A stretch of 54,452 bases of DNA, from NCBI GenBank assembly GCA_027449125.1, contig DAIDME010000074.1, positions 1-54,452 on the forward strand, in the 5' to 3' direction. Shown here piece after piece: positions 1-8,418 of this stretch. The stretch comes from Solirubrobacterales bacterium. GTDB taxonomy: Bacteria > Actinomycetota > Thermoleophilia > Solirubrobacterales > Solirubrobacteraceae. The position numbers were made by a program, and so were the translations under genes. Numbering within the stretch: the stretch's first letter is position 1; each line of letters starts with the position of its first letter. The notes beneath the pieces were generated by a model. That model did no database searches. It saw only the letters and a program-made list of their open reading frames with translations, and was not told the DNA's origin.

Positions 1-33
1 GGGCCTTTGCGACCCCCACCCCGGGCGACCCAG

Positions 34-2319
34 CTACGACTGTGCCACCGGCTCGGGCTCGCGCCCCGGCGACGAGGCTGTGCCTGCCGGCGACCCGGAC
101 GCGGACCCCGGAGCGCCGTCGGGCCCGGCGGCCGGCGCGAACGCGGGTGATGAGCCCTCGATGTTCAGCTCGGGGAGCCTCGCGTCCAGCCAGCCCGGCA
201 GCTTCCAGGTCACGCCCCCCAGCAGCTGCAGCACGGCCGGCAGCATCACGCAGCGCACGACCAGCGCGTCGAGGAAGACGGCGATCGCCAGGCCGAAGCC
301 GAACTCCTTGATCGTGCGCTCGTCGCCCAGCATGAACGACAGGAACACGCAGACCATGATCGCCGCCGCGGCCGTGATCACGCGCCCGGTGAATGCGATC
401 CCGTCGGCCACCGCCGCGGTCGCGTCGCCGCGATGCACCCACTCCTCGCGCACGCGCGAGATCAGGAAGACCTCGTAATCCATTGACAGCCCGAACACGA
501 CCGCGAACATCAGCACCGGCATCCACGGCTCGATCGGCCCCGCCGAGACGCCGAGCAGCCTGCCGAGCCAGCCCCACTGGAAGACGGCCACGGTCGCCCC
601 AAGCGCCCCGCCGATGCTGAGCAGGTTCATGACTGCCGCCTGCAGCGGGATCACGACCGAGCGGAAGATCACGAGCAGGAGCAGCGCCGAGAGCACCACC
701 ACCAGTCCGATGAACAGGGGCAGCTTGACCGACAGCACGTGCGAGAAGTCGATCGAGCCTGCGGTGAAGCCACCGATCGCGGCCTGCACGCCGAGGCGCC
801 GCTCGAGCGGTGGGAAGACGTGGTCACGCAGGTCGTTGACGAGCGTCACCGTTGCCGCTGCCTGGGGAGAGGAGTGCGGGTAGGCCTCCATCACGGCGAC
901 CGTGCCCGCCGGCGAGAAGCGCGGCGCCGTCACCGCCACCACGTCCGGGGTGCGGCTCAGGGCCGCGCGCACCTGGCCGACCGCCGCCGCGCCCCCGCCA
1001 GCGGCACCGTGCGGCAGCTGCACCGCCACCAGCAGCGGCCCGTTGAAGCCGGCGCCGAAGCCGGCCGAGAGCAGGTTGAAGGCAAGGCGGGTGCTGCTGC
1101 CGGCAGGGTCGTTGCCCGCGTCGGAGGTGTCGAGTCGCAGCGAGAAGAACGGGATCAGGCAGGTCACCATGACCGCAAGAGAGACGAGCGCGAGCGTCTT
1201 GGGGCGCGACTGCACGAGCATGCTCCAGCGCCGCCACCGCGACTCGCTGGCGGCATCAGCCATGTCGGCCGCCGCGTCCGCGCCACGGCTCCCGCGGCTC
1301 CCGCGGCTCCCACGTCGCCGCGCGAGCCGCGCGCCGAACCGCGAGAGGAGCGCGGGCACGACCGTCAGCGACGCGAGCAGCACCAGCAGCACAGCCATGA
1401 TCGACGCGATCGAGAGCCCGTACATGAAGGAGACGCCGGTTGCGAACATGCCGAGCAGCGCGATCACGACGGTCGAGCCGGCAAGCAGGATCGCCCGCCC
1501 GGAGGTGTCCATCGCCTCCACCACCGCCGCCTCCACGTCGCCCAGGCGTGCGTAGCTCTCGCGGAAGCGCGTGACGATGAAGAGCGCGTAATCCACCCCC
1601 ACGCCCAGCCCGATCATCAGCGCCAGCTCGGGCGCGACGTTGGACATGCTCGTGAAGTGCGTAGCCACCCCGATCAGCGCGGTGCCGCTGATCAGGCCGA
1701 GGCCGGCCGTCACGAGTGGCAGCCCGGCACCGACCAGCGAACCGAAGGTCAGCAGCAGGATCGCCATCGCGGCGATCACGCCCACGATCGTCGCCGGCCC
1801 GATGTTGAAGCCCTCCGCCTGCTCCATAACCTGGCCGCCGGCGGCCACCTGCAGTCCGGGAACGCGCACGGCCCGCACCTGCCTGAGCACCACCTTGCCG
1901 GTGCTGTCGGGCAGCAGGTTGGCCCGCTTGGAGTAGTCGACCGTGGCGAAAGCGATCCGCCCGTTCTTGGACACCTCCACCGCGCGAGCCCGGGGTGAGT
2001 ACGGGCTCAGCACGCTGACGACGTGCGGGTCGCGGGCGACCTTCGCGAGCAGCGCCTCGATCGCCGGTTTGACCGCGGGTGAGTCGTAGCGCCCGCGCGA
2101 GTAGCGGAACACGATCGTGTCCACGTCGCCGCTCTGGGCCTTGAACTGGCTCGTCAGCAGGTCGGTCACATGCTGGGATTGCGTCCCGGGCAGCGTGAAG
2201 TTGGTCGCGTACTGCGGCCCGACGGCCGATGAGACCACGTTCGTGACGATCACGATCGCCACCCATGCGGCCACCACCAGACGGCGATGTCGCATGCACC
2301 AGCGCGTGAATGAGATCAT
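34..2319 (-). CDS. MMPL/RND-family membrane transporter
   Basis: A 761-residue polytopic membrane protein of the MMPL branch of the RND superfamily, which exports lipids or hydrophobic compounds using the proton gradient. It has the duplicated layout of the family: a TM helix near residue 20, a large extracytoplasmic loop (about 40-170), a block of helices (about 175-325), a second loop, and a C-terminal helix block. The intramembrane acidic motifs are visible in both halves, GVGVDYALFIVTRFRE near residue 240 and GLSMDYEVFLISRVREEW near residue 620. The central cytoplasmic linker holds a short Arg-Gly-Ser repeat. ATG start as the ORF opens; no clear Shine-Dalgarno. It lies 132 bp downstream of the FolP-like gene on the same strand, with its own dyad upstream. 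Substrate cannot be told from sequence. Confidence 0.93.
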   Translation of the reverse strand: MISFTRWCMRHRRLVVAAWVAIVIVTNVVSSAVGPQYATNFTLPGTQSQHVTDLLTSQFKAQSGDVDTIVFRYSRGRYDSPAVKPAIEALLAKVARDPHVVSVLSPYSPRARAVEVSKNGRIAFATVDYSKRANLLPDSTGKVVLRQVRAVRVPGLQVAAGGQVMEQAEGFNIGPATIVGVIAAMAILLLTFGSLVGAGLPLVTAGLGLISGTALIGVATHFTSMSNVAPELALMIGLGVGVDYALFIVTRFRESYARLGDVEAAVVEAMDTSGRAILLAGSTVVIALLGMFATGVSFMYGLSIASIMAVLLVLLASLTVVPALLSRFGARLARRRGSRGSRGSRGADAAADMADAASESRWRRWSMLVQSRPKTLALVSLAVMVTCLIPFFSLRLDTSDAGNDPAGSSTRLAFNLLSAGFGAGFNGPLLVAVQLPHGAAGGGAAAVGQVRAALSRTPDVVAVTAPRFSPAGTVAVMEAYPHSSPQAAATVTLVNDLRDHVFPPLERRLGVQAAIGGFTAGSIDFSHVLSVKLPLFIGLVVVLSALLLLVIFRSVVIPLQAAVMNLLSIGGALGATVAVFQWGWLGRLLGVSAGPIEPWMPVLMFAVVFGLSMDYEVFLISRVREEWVHRGDATAAVADGIAFTGRVITAAAAIMVCVFLSFMLGDERTIKEFGFGLAIAVFLDALVVRCVMLPAVLQLLGGVTWKLPGWLDARLPELNIEGSSPAFAPAAGPDGAPGSASGSPAGTASSPGREPEPVAQS
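1286..1312. repeat. Three tandem 9-bp repeats inside the MMPL gene
   Basis: The unit CGGCTCCCG is repeated three times (last copy differs in one base). In the minus-strand frame it encodes the GSR-GSR-GSR linker between the two halves of the transporter. It is likely a slippage-prone, length-variable cytoplasmic linker. Confidence 0.8.
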
Positions 2320-2359
2320 TGGAGGGCGCCTCGCAGGAGAGAGTTTGAGAGAGCGCGCC

Positions 2360-2386
2360 GCACTCTAGCAAATTACTGAGTGCTAG
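2360..2386. promoter_or_regulatory. Nested inverted repeats upstream of the MMPL gene
   Basis: Two interleaved dyads lie 41-67 bp upstream of the MMPL start: GCACTC (2360-2365) with GAGTGC (2378-2383), and CTAGCA (2365-2370) with TGCTAG (2381-2386). The A/T-rich centre contrasts with the GC-rich surroundings, as expected for an operator overlapping a promoter. The binding protein is unknown; transporters of this kind are often under TetR-type control, but no regulator gene is adjacent. Confidence 0.45.
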
Positions 2387-2451
2387 CTCAGCCTTTCGCC
2401 CCCTCGCCGCTGCTTCGGGGGCTCACCCAGCCGCTCACCAGCTTCCCGGGG

Positions 2452-3339
2452 CTACCTGGGTGCGATCCACTTCAGGCGCTCGTCGTCGCGGCGCCCGCGC
2501 ATCACGACCCCACCGTCGCCGCGCAGCGCCGCGCGCGTGCGCAGGTACTGGGTGACCTCGGCCACGTCGTGGACGCGGACGATCTGCGCTCCGGCGCTGA
2601 CGCCGTACTCCACAGCCGCCAGAGTGCCCGCGAGCCGCTCCTCGGGCCCTGCGTCGGTCAGCATGCCGATGAAGTACTTGCGCGATACCGCCAGAAGCAG
2701 CGGCCGGCCGAGCGCCGCCACGGCGTCGAGGTTGCGCAGCACCGCGATGCTCTCGAGCGGCGCCTTGGCGTAGTCGAGCCCGGGGTCGAGCAGGATCTGC
2801 TCCTCCGCCACGCCGTGTGCGGCCGCGATCTCCATGCGTTCGCGCAGGAACTCGACGACGTCAGCCACGGGGTCTGAGTAGACGGGGAAGCACTCCTGTT
2901 TGGGTTTGGCGCGCGTGTGCATCAGCACCAGGCCCGCGCCCGAGCCGGCCGCGATGTCGGCCACCGTGGAGTCCAGCAGGCCGCTCGTGTCGTTGATCAG
3001 CGCTGCGCCGGCGGCCACGGCGGCGGCGATCGTCTGCGCCCGCCAGGTGTCGACCGAGACCACGAGGCCCGCCTCAGACAGTGCCTCGACGACCGGGCAG
3101 AGCACGCCGATCTCCTCCTCGACGCTGACCGGCTCGGTGTCGGTGCGGCCGGACAGCACGCCGATGTCGATCAGCGCCGCCCCCGCGGCCGCCAGCTCCT
3201 GCCCGCGGCGCACCTGCTCGGCGACGCTCGCGAACGCGCGCGAGTCCGCGACCGAGTCGCGGCCCAGGTTGAGGATCCCCATCACCAGCGGCTCGCCGGC
3301 GGCGAGCTCCAGGACGTGCCGGCCGAGCGCGAGGCGCAT
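2452..3339 (-). CDS. folP: Dihydropteroate-synthase-like (FolP family) protein with altered loops
   Basis: A 295-residue TIM-barrel protein of the pterin-binding family; FolP joins dihydropterin pyrophosphate to p-aminobenzoate in folate synthesis. Family landmarks seen in order: MGILN near residue 19, LIDIG, VSVDT, INDTSG, DPG...K, AVSRK and the C-terminal RVHDV, which are the pterin-pocket residues. The usual first loop NVTPDSFSDGG reads NLGRDSVADSRAF here, and the second loop GESTRPG reads VLSGRTD, so the loops that contact p-aminobenzoate are not canonical. The ATG at 3339 shares one base with the stop of the upstream RibD-like gene (TGATG), so translation is coupled; an in-frame extension to 3429 is possible but only overlaps that gene. 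It could be a true FolP, a FolP2-like paralogue or an enzyme with another acceptor. Confidence 0.75.
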   Translation of the reverse strand: MRLALGRHVLELAAGEPLVMGILNLGRDSVADSRAFASVAEQVRRGQELAAAGAALIDIGVLSGRTDTEPVSVEEEIGVLCPVVEALSEAGLVVSVDTWRAQTIAAAVAAGAALINDTSGLLDSTVADIAAGSGAGLVLMHTRAKPKQECFPVYSDPVADVVEFLRERMEIAAAHGVAEEQILLDPGLDYAKAPLESIAVLRNLDAVAALGRPLLLAVSRKYFIGMLTDAGPEERLAGTLAAVEYGVSAGAQIVRVHDVAEVTQYLRTRAALRGDGGVVMRGRRDDERLKWIAPR

Positions 3340-3935
3340 CAGGCGGCGACCGCGTAGCGCAGGAAGAGATGACCGCCGCTGACGGTGAGGGCCAGCAGCT
3401 CGAGCCGCGCTCCGAGCGTCTGCTCGCACTCGAGCAGGCGCTTCTGCTCATCGTCGCCGACGATCAGCGGCGAGACGCCCAGCACGAGCTGGTCGAGCAG
3501 CCGTTCGGCGACCAGCAGTCCGAGCACGCGCGGCCCGCCCTCACAGACCAGGAGCGCGCCCGGGTGGCGCTCACGCAGGCCGGCCATCAGCTCCGGCAGC
3601 GGCTGCCCCGAGCGGCTGAAGCTCACGAGCTCCGGCTCGGCCGGCAGGCCGCGCGCCTGCCGGCGCGCGCGCGCGTCGTCGTCCAGCAGGCGGTCGTAGC
3701 CCTCGGCCGCGATCGTGCTCCGACCGACGATCACCGCCGCCGCGGCCTCGCGTGCGCCGAGCAGCACGTGCTGGTCCGCCTCGCCGGTGAGTTCGCCGAC
3801 CCGTCCGCCGATCGTGGCGCGCCCGTCGACGGAGGCGACCATCACCGCCACCGTCAGCGCGCCACCGCCGCGCAGCGGCTCGAGGAAGGTGTCTACGTCC
3901 GGCTGCACGCTCGCGGCGCTCATCGGCTGCATCAC
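3339..3935 (-). CDS. RibD C-terminal-domain (dihydrofolate reductase-like) reductase
   Basis: A 198-residue protein of the RibD_C/pyrimidine reductase family, NADPH-dependent reductases with the dihydrofolate reductase fold. The N-terminal strand carries VMVASVDGRATIGGR, followed by a GAREAAAAVIVGRST segment and the C-terminal VCEGGPRVLGLLVAERLLDQL signature that lines the cofactor site. There is no deaminase domain, so this is the stand-alone reductase form. Its stop overlaps the start of the FolP-like gene. The pairing suggests a pterin- or flavin-related step, possibly dihydrofolate or dihydropteridine reduction, but the substrate is not shown by sequence. A second Met five residues in is an alternative start. 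Confidence 0.8.
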   Translation of the reverse strand: MMQPMSAASVQPDVDTFLEPLRGGGALTVAVMVASVDGRATIGGRVGELTGEADQHVLLGAREAAAAVIVGRSTIAAEGYDRLLDDDARARRQARGLPAEPELVSFSRSGQPLPELMAGLRERHPGALLVCEGGPRVLGLLVAERLLDQLVLGVSPLIVGDDEQKRLLECEQTLGARLELLALTVSGGHLFLRYAVAA

Positions 3936-3967
3936 ATCAGATCCTCGTTAGGATCGCATCCCGATGC
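3936..3967. promoter_or_regulatory. Short divergent intergenic region with two dyads
   Basis: Only 28 bp separate the start codons of the RibD-like and GroES-like genes. They contain GATCC-N6-GGATC (3940-3955) and the adjoining GCATC-CC-GATGC (3956-3967), the second running into the GroES-like ATG. Divergent promoters must overlap the coding regions or these dyads; a shared regulator is possible but not shown. Confidence 0.3.
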
Positions 3968-4281
3968 GCCACGAACTGCGCCCCCTCTTCGACCGGGTCG
4001 TGATCAAGGAGCTTGACCCCGATCGCGTCCGCCGCTCCGGCCTGCTGGTGCCGCCGGGCAACGACGAGCCACCGCCGCAGCACGGGATCGTGCTGGCCGT
4101 CGGTCCCGGACTCGACTGGTGGGACCACGTCGGCGTCAAGATGCCCGTCAGCCGCGGTGATCACGTCGTCTTCCCGGCCAGCGCCGGCGCCTGGGTCGAG
4201 GTCGACGAGGAGCGCCTGCTGGTCTGCCGCGTCGGTGAGCTGCTCGGGGTGCTGGCCGAGCTGCCGGACGCTCCGGTCTGA
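3964..4281 (+). CDS. GroES-like co-chaperonin (Cpn10 family)
   Basis: A 105-residue Cpn10-fold protein. The N-terminal LRPLFDRVVIKEL matches the GroES opening strand, SGLLVPP stands at the mobile loop that docks on GroEL, and HGIVLAVGPG is the conserved GxVxAVGxG strand; later GDHVVFPASAG corresponds to the GDxVLFxxYAG motif. The mobile-loop tripeptide is LLV rather than the usual IVL/IML. No groEL lies in the window, so it is an orphan copy that may serve a chaperonin encoded elsewhere or have another job. It converges on the J-domain/TPR gene, with a hairpin between them. Confidence 0.8.
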   Translation: MRHELRPLFDRVVIKELDPDRVRRSGLLVPPGNDEPPPQHGIVLAVGPGLDWWDHVGVKMPVSRGDHVVFPASAGAWVEVDEERLLVCRVGELLGVLAELPDAPV

Positions 4282-4303
4282 CCGGCGGCCAGCGGGCCGC
4301 CGG
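4282..4303. terminator. Bidirectional terminator-like hairpin
   Basis: A perfect 9-bp stem CCGGCGGCC/GGCCGCCGG with the tetraloop AGCG begins right after the GroES-like stop and faces the 3' end of the convergent J-domain gene. There is no U-tract, as is common in high-GC actinobacteria. Confidence 0.7.
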
Positions 4304-4316
4304 GCAAGCGCGGGCG

Positions 4317-5564
4317 CTAGACGGCGGGTTCGAGCTCCTGCGGCAGGGCCGCGCGGACGCGGGCGAGCAGGTCGCGGACCTCCCGGTCCTCGCCCAGCCG
4401 CAGGGCGCGCTCGCAGGCGGCGACGCACTCGCGCAGGCGGGCGGTCCGCGCCAGCGCGTGGGCCAGGGCCGACCAGGCCGGCGGTGAGTCGGGCGCGATC
4501 AGCGTCGCCGCCTCGGCGGCGGAGACCTCGGCGCCGACGTCGCCCGAGAGGTGGTGGGCGAGCGCCAAATCGAGCATCACCTCGACCGTGGGCTCGATCG
4601 CGCGCGCGCGCTCGAGCGCCTCGACGGCGGCCGCCCGCTGCAGCAGCCGCAGCCGCAGCCGACCGAGACGGGCCCAGGCGGAGCCGTCCCCCGGGGTGCG
4701 CTCGGTGACGCGCTGCGCCGCCTCGGCGGCGAGGTCGACCGCGCCCATGTCCTCGTAGATGCGCGAGGCGTAGCGCTGCGCCGTGGGCCGGTCGGTCTCG
4801 ACCCGCGCCCAGTCGCGGACCGCGCGGCCGGCGGCGGGGAGGTCGCCGGCCTGCCAGAAGGCGACGGTCAGCAGGCGCAGGACGGCGGGATTTGAGGCGT
4901 CGGCGTCGCGCGCGTAGATCAGGCGCTTGGCGGCCAGGGCGGGGTTGCCCTCCGCCAGCGCGTGCTGGGCGGCGGTCATGAAGCGCTCGACGCGCTCGGC
5001 GCCGGGGTCGGGCTTTGAGAAGTCCACGAACTGCAGCGAGCCTGCGGGCACGGTGCGCACGCCGACCTGGAAGGACATGCGCGCCCACTGCTGGACGTCA
5101 TCGCCCTCGCCCGAGAAGTAGATGCCGCTGACGGTGCCGACGCCCCACTCCGGGTAGGAGACGCAGCGGGCGTAGCGGTGCACCACCGAGTGGTCGGGCA
5201 TGCGGGAGCCGAAGGGGTCGTTGCGGGCGCGGTCGGCGGCCTGGGCGCGGGCGCGCTGCTCGGCCTCGTAGGCGCGGCGGCCCTCCTCCTCGCGGGCGCG
5301 GCGGGCGGCTGCCGCCGAGACCTTGACGGCGTTGCGGGTCACGCGGCCGTTGCGCGAGCCCTCGGCCAGGCGCTCCAGCTCGTCGGCGGCCTCGTTGATC
5401 GCCTGCAGGTGGCGCTGGTGCTCGTGCTGGCGGCCAGGCGGAGCGATGTCCGGGTGCCAGACCTTGGCCATGCGCCGGCGCGCGAGCTGCACTTGGCGCT
5501 TGTCGAACGGCGCCTCCAGCTCGAGCAGCAGGAGGGCCTGTTCGAGGTCCAGGATGCGCGCCAT
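4317..5564 (-). CDS. J-domain protein with C-terminal TPR repeats
   Basis: A 415-residue predicted cytoplasmic protein. The N-terminus is a DnaJ-type J domain with the HPD tripeptide at residues 37-39 (MAKVWHPDI), which stimulates DnaK ATPase. A basic, Ala/Arg-rich helix follows (about 85-120), then a beta-rich segment with YPEWGVGTVSGIYFSGEG (about 150-170). The C-terminal half is made of helical pairs typical of tetratricopeptide repeats (ALAEGNPALAAKRLIYARDA and later units). The start is placed at the ATG at 5564, before MARILDLEQ; the open frame continues upstream to 6092 but only by running antisense through the neighbouring secreted-protein gene. It lacks the Gly/Phe and zinc-finger regions of classical DnaJ, so it is probably a specialised co-chaperone. 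Confidence 0.85.
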   Translation of the reverse strand: MARILDLEQALLLLELEAPFDKRQVQLARRRMAKVWHPDIAPPGRQHEHQRHLQAINEAADELERLAEGSRNGRVTRNAVKVSAAAARRAREEEGRRAYEAEQRARAQAADRARNDPFGSRMPDHSVVHRYARCVSYPEWGVGTVSGIYFSGEGDDVQQWARMSFQVGVRTVPAGSLQFVDFSKPDPGAERVERFMTAAQHALAEGNPALAAKRLIYARDADASNPAVLRLLTVAFWQAGDLPAAGRAVRDWARVETDRPTAQRYASRIYEDMGAVDLAAEAAQRVTERTPGDGSAWARLGRLRLRLLQRAAAVEALERARAIEPTVEVMLDLALAHHLSGDVGAEVSAAEAATLIAPDSPPAWSALAHALARTARLRECVAACERALRLGEDREVRDLLARVRAALPQELEPAV

Positions 5565-5625
5565 CAATCGCTTAAGGTAGCGCCCGGAGGGGTGCCGTCG
5601 GTCCCGGTCGAAGTGTGTCGATTGC

Positions 5626-6696
5626 GTGCCAATCAGGCCGCGCGCGCGGCTGCCGGGCCGGCGTGCGCGTAGCGTCGCGCGCGTGGCCGGTGGGCGTTCA
5701 GGCGGGTTGGCAGCGATCGTCGCGGCGCTGGTGCTGAGCGCGATGCTCGTCGCCGGCGGGACCGGCCTGGCGCTGCTCGCTGCGGTCGGCGGGCTCGGCG
5801 CGGGGAGCGGTTCGGGGGTTGCGTGCGGGGCGCCGGTCACCGTGGGCGCGACCGAGTACGGCGGCCCCGGGGACCCTGCGAGCGGCACGGTGGGCGCCTC
5901 CGGCGTGAGCCTGCTCGCGAATCCGGACAGCTTCGCGGAGCTGGGTGGCACGACGTTCGCCTCGGCCGACGCGCTCGGCGGCCTTCCGTACGGGACGGCG
6001 CTGCTGATCAGCGCCGGCGGGCCGGCGGTGGTCGCCCGCAAGGAGGACTTCGGCCTGGGCGGCGGCCCGATTGACGGCCACCCGCGCGTCATCGACCTCT
6101 GGTGGCGGCTGGCGGCGGCCCTGGGGATTCCCTACGAGGACGGGCGCTGGGCGGGTACGGTGCAGATCGCGCCGGTGGCGGCGGAGTGTGCGCCGGCGTC
6201 GTCGCTGCCCGGCGCGTCGCTGCCCGGCGCGCCGCCCGGCGCGCCGCTCGTGTCCGGGTCGCGCGCGATCCTGCTGGCCGACGGCCAGGCCGCGGCGCCG
6301 CGGTCGGCCCCCGCCGCAGTGCGGGGCATCATCGCCGCAGGCAACCAGATCGTCGGCAAGCCATATGTCTACGGCGGCGGGCACGGGCTGCCGCTGGATT
6401 CAGTCGCCCCGTCGTATGACTGCTCCAGCAGCGTCGCTCACCTGCTGTTCGGCGGGGGCCTGCTGCCGGTGGGCGCGGACATGACCTCGGGCGACTTCGA
6501 GCACTGGGGCGCTCCGGGGCCGGGGCGCTGGGTGACCATCTACGCGAGCGCCACGCACGTCTTCATGTACGTGGCGGGCCTGCGCTGGGACACCTGGAAC
6601 GCGGCCGGGCCGGGGGACGGGAGCGACGGGATCGGCTGGCATCCGCTGGCGCGCTCGGACGTGGGGTTCGTGGTGCGTCACCCGCCGGGGCTGTGA
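5626..6696 (+). CDS. Membrane-anchored NlpC/P60-like cell-wall hydrolase
   Basis: A 356-residue protein with a basic N-terminus and one hydrophobic segment (about residues 27-52) acting as signal or anchor. A variable middle with a short Leu-Pro-Gly-Ala repeat (about 190-205) leads to a C-terminal papain-like domain of the NlpC/P60 type. Candidate catalytic residues are Cys266 in SYDCSSSV, His311 in SATHVFMYV and a third polar residue, perhaps His352 in FVVRHPPGL. Such enzymes cut peptidoglycan stem peptides. The C-terminal domain is clearly paralogous to that of the gene at 24077-25273. The start is GTG at 5626; a GTG a few codons downstream is possible. It is divergent from the J-domain gene, 61 bp apart. 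Confidence 0.78.
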   Translation: MPIRPRARLPGRRARSVARVAGGRSGGLAAIVAALVLSAMLVAGGTGLALLAAVGGLGAGSGSGVACGAPVTVGATEYGGPGDPASGTVGASGVSLLANPDSFAELGGTTFASADALGGLPYGTALLISAGGPAVVARKEDFGLGGGPIDGHPRVIDLWWRLAAALGIPYEDGRWAGTVQIAPVAAECAPASSLPGASLPGAPPGAPLVSGSRAILLADGQAAAPRSAPAAVRGIIAAGNQIVGKPYVYGGGHGLPLDSVAPSYDCSSSVAHLLFGGGLLPVGADMTSGDFEHWGAPGPGRWVTIYASATHVFMYVAGLRWDTWNAAGPGDGSDGIGWHPLARSDVGFVVRHPPGL

Positions 6697-6756
6697 GGCG
6701 CCGCCGGCGCGGGGGCCGTGCGGTGCGGCGGGCGCGCTCGCTACCCTCGGGACGCG

Positions 6757-8412
<1,656 letters not shown>

Positions 8413-8418
8413 GGCGCG

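Noticed and set aside
739..1998. Long plus-strand frame (419 codons) opposite the MMPL gene
   Set aside because: His/Arg-rich nonsense composition, entirely antisense to a clear transporter; an effect of high GC.
2360..2386. CIRCE (HrcA) heat-shock element
   Set aside because: Half-sites GCACTC/GAGTGC resemble it, but the spacer is 12 rather than 9 bp and the left arm lacks the TTA part; the gene is not a chaperone.
5565..6092. N-terminal extension of the J-domain/TPR protein
   Set aside because: Would run antisense through the NlpC/P60-like gene and displace the J domain from its normal N-terminal place.
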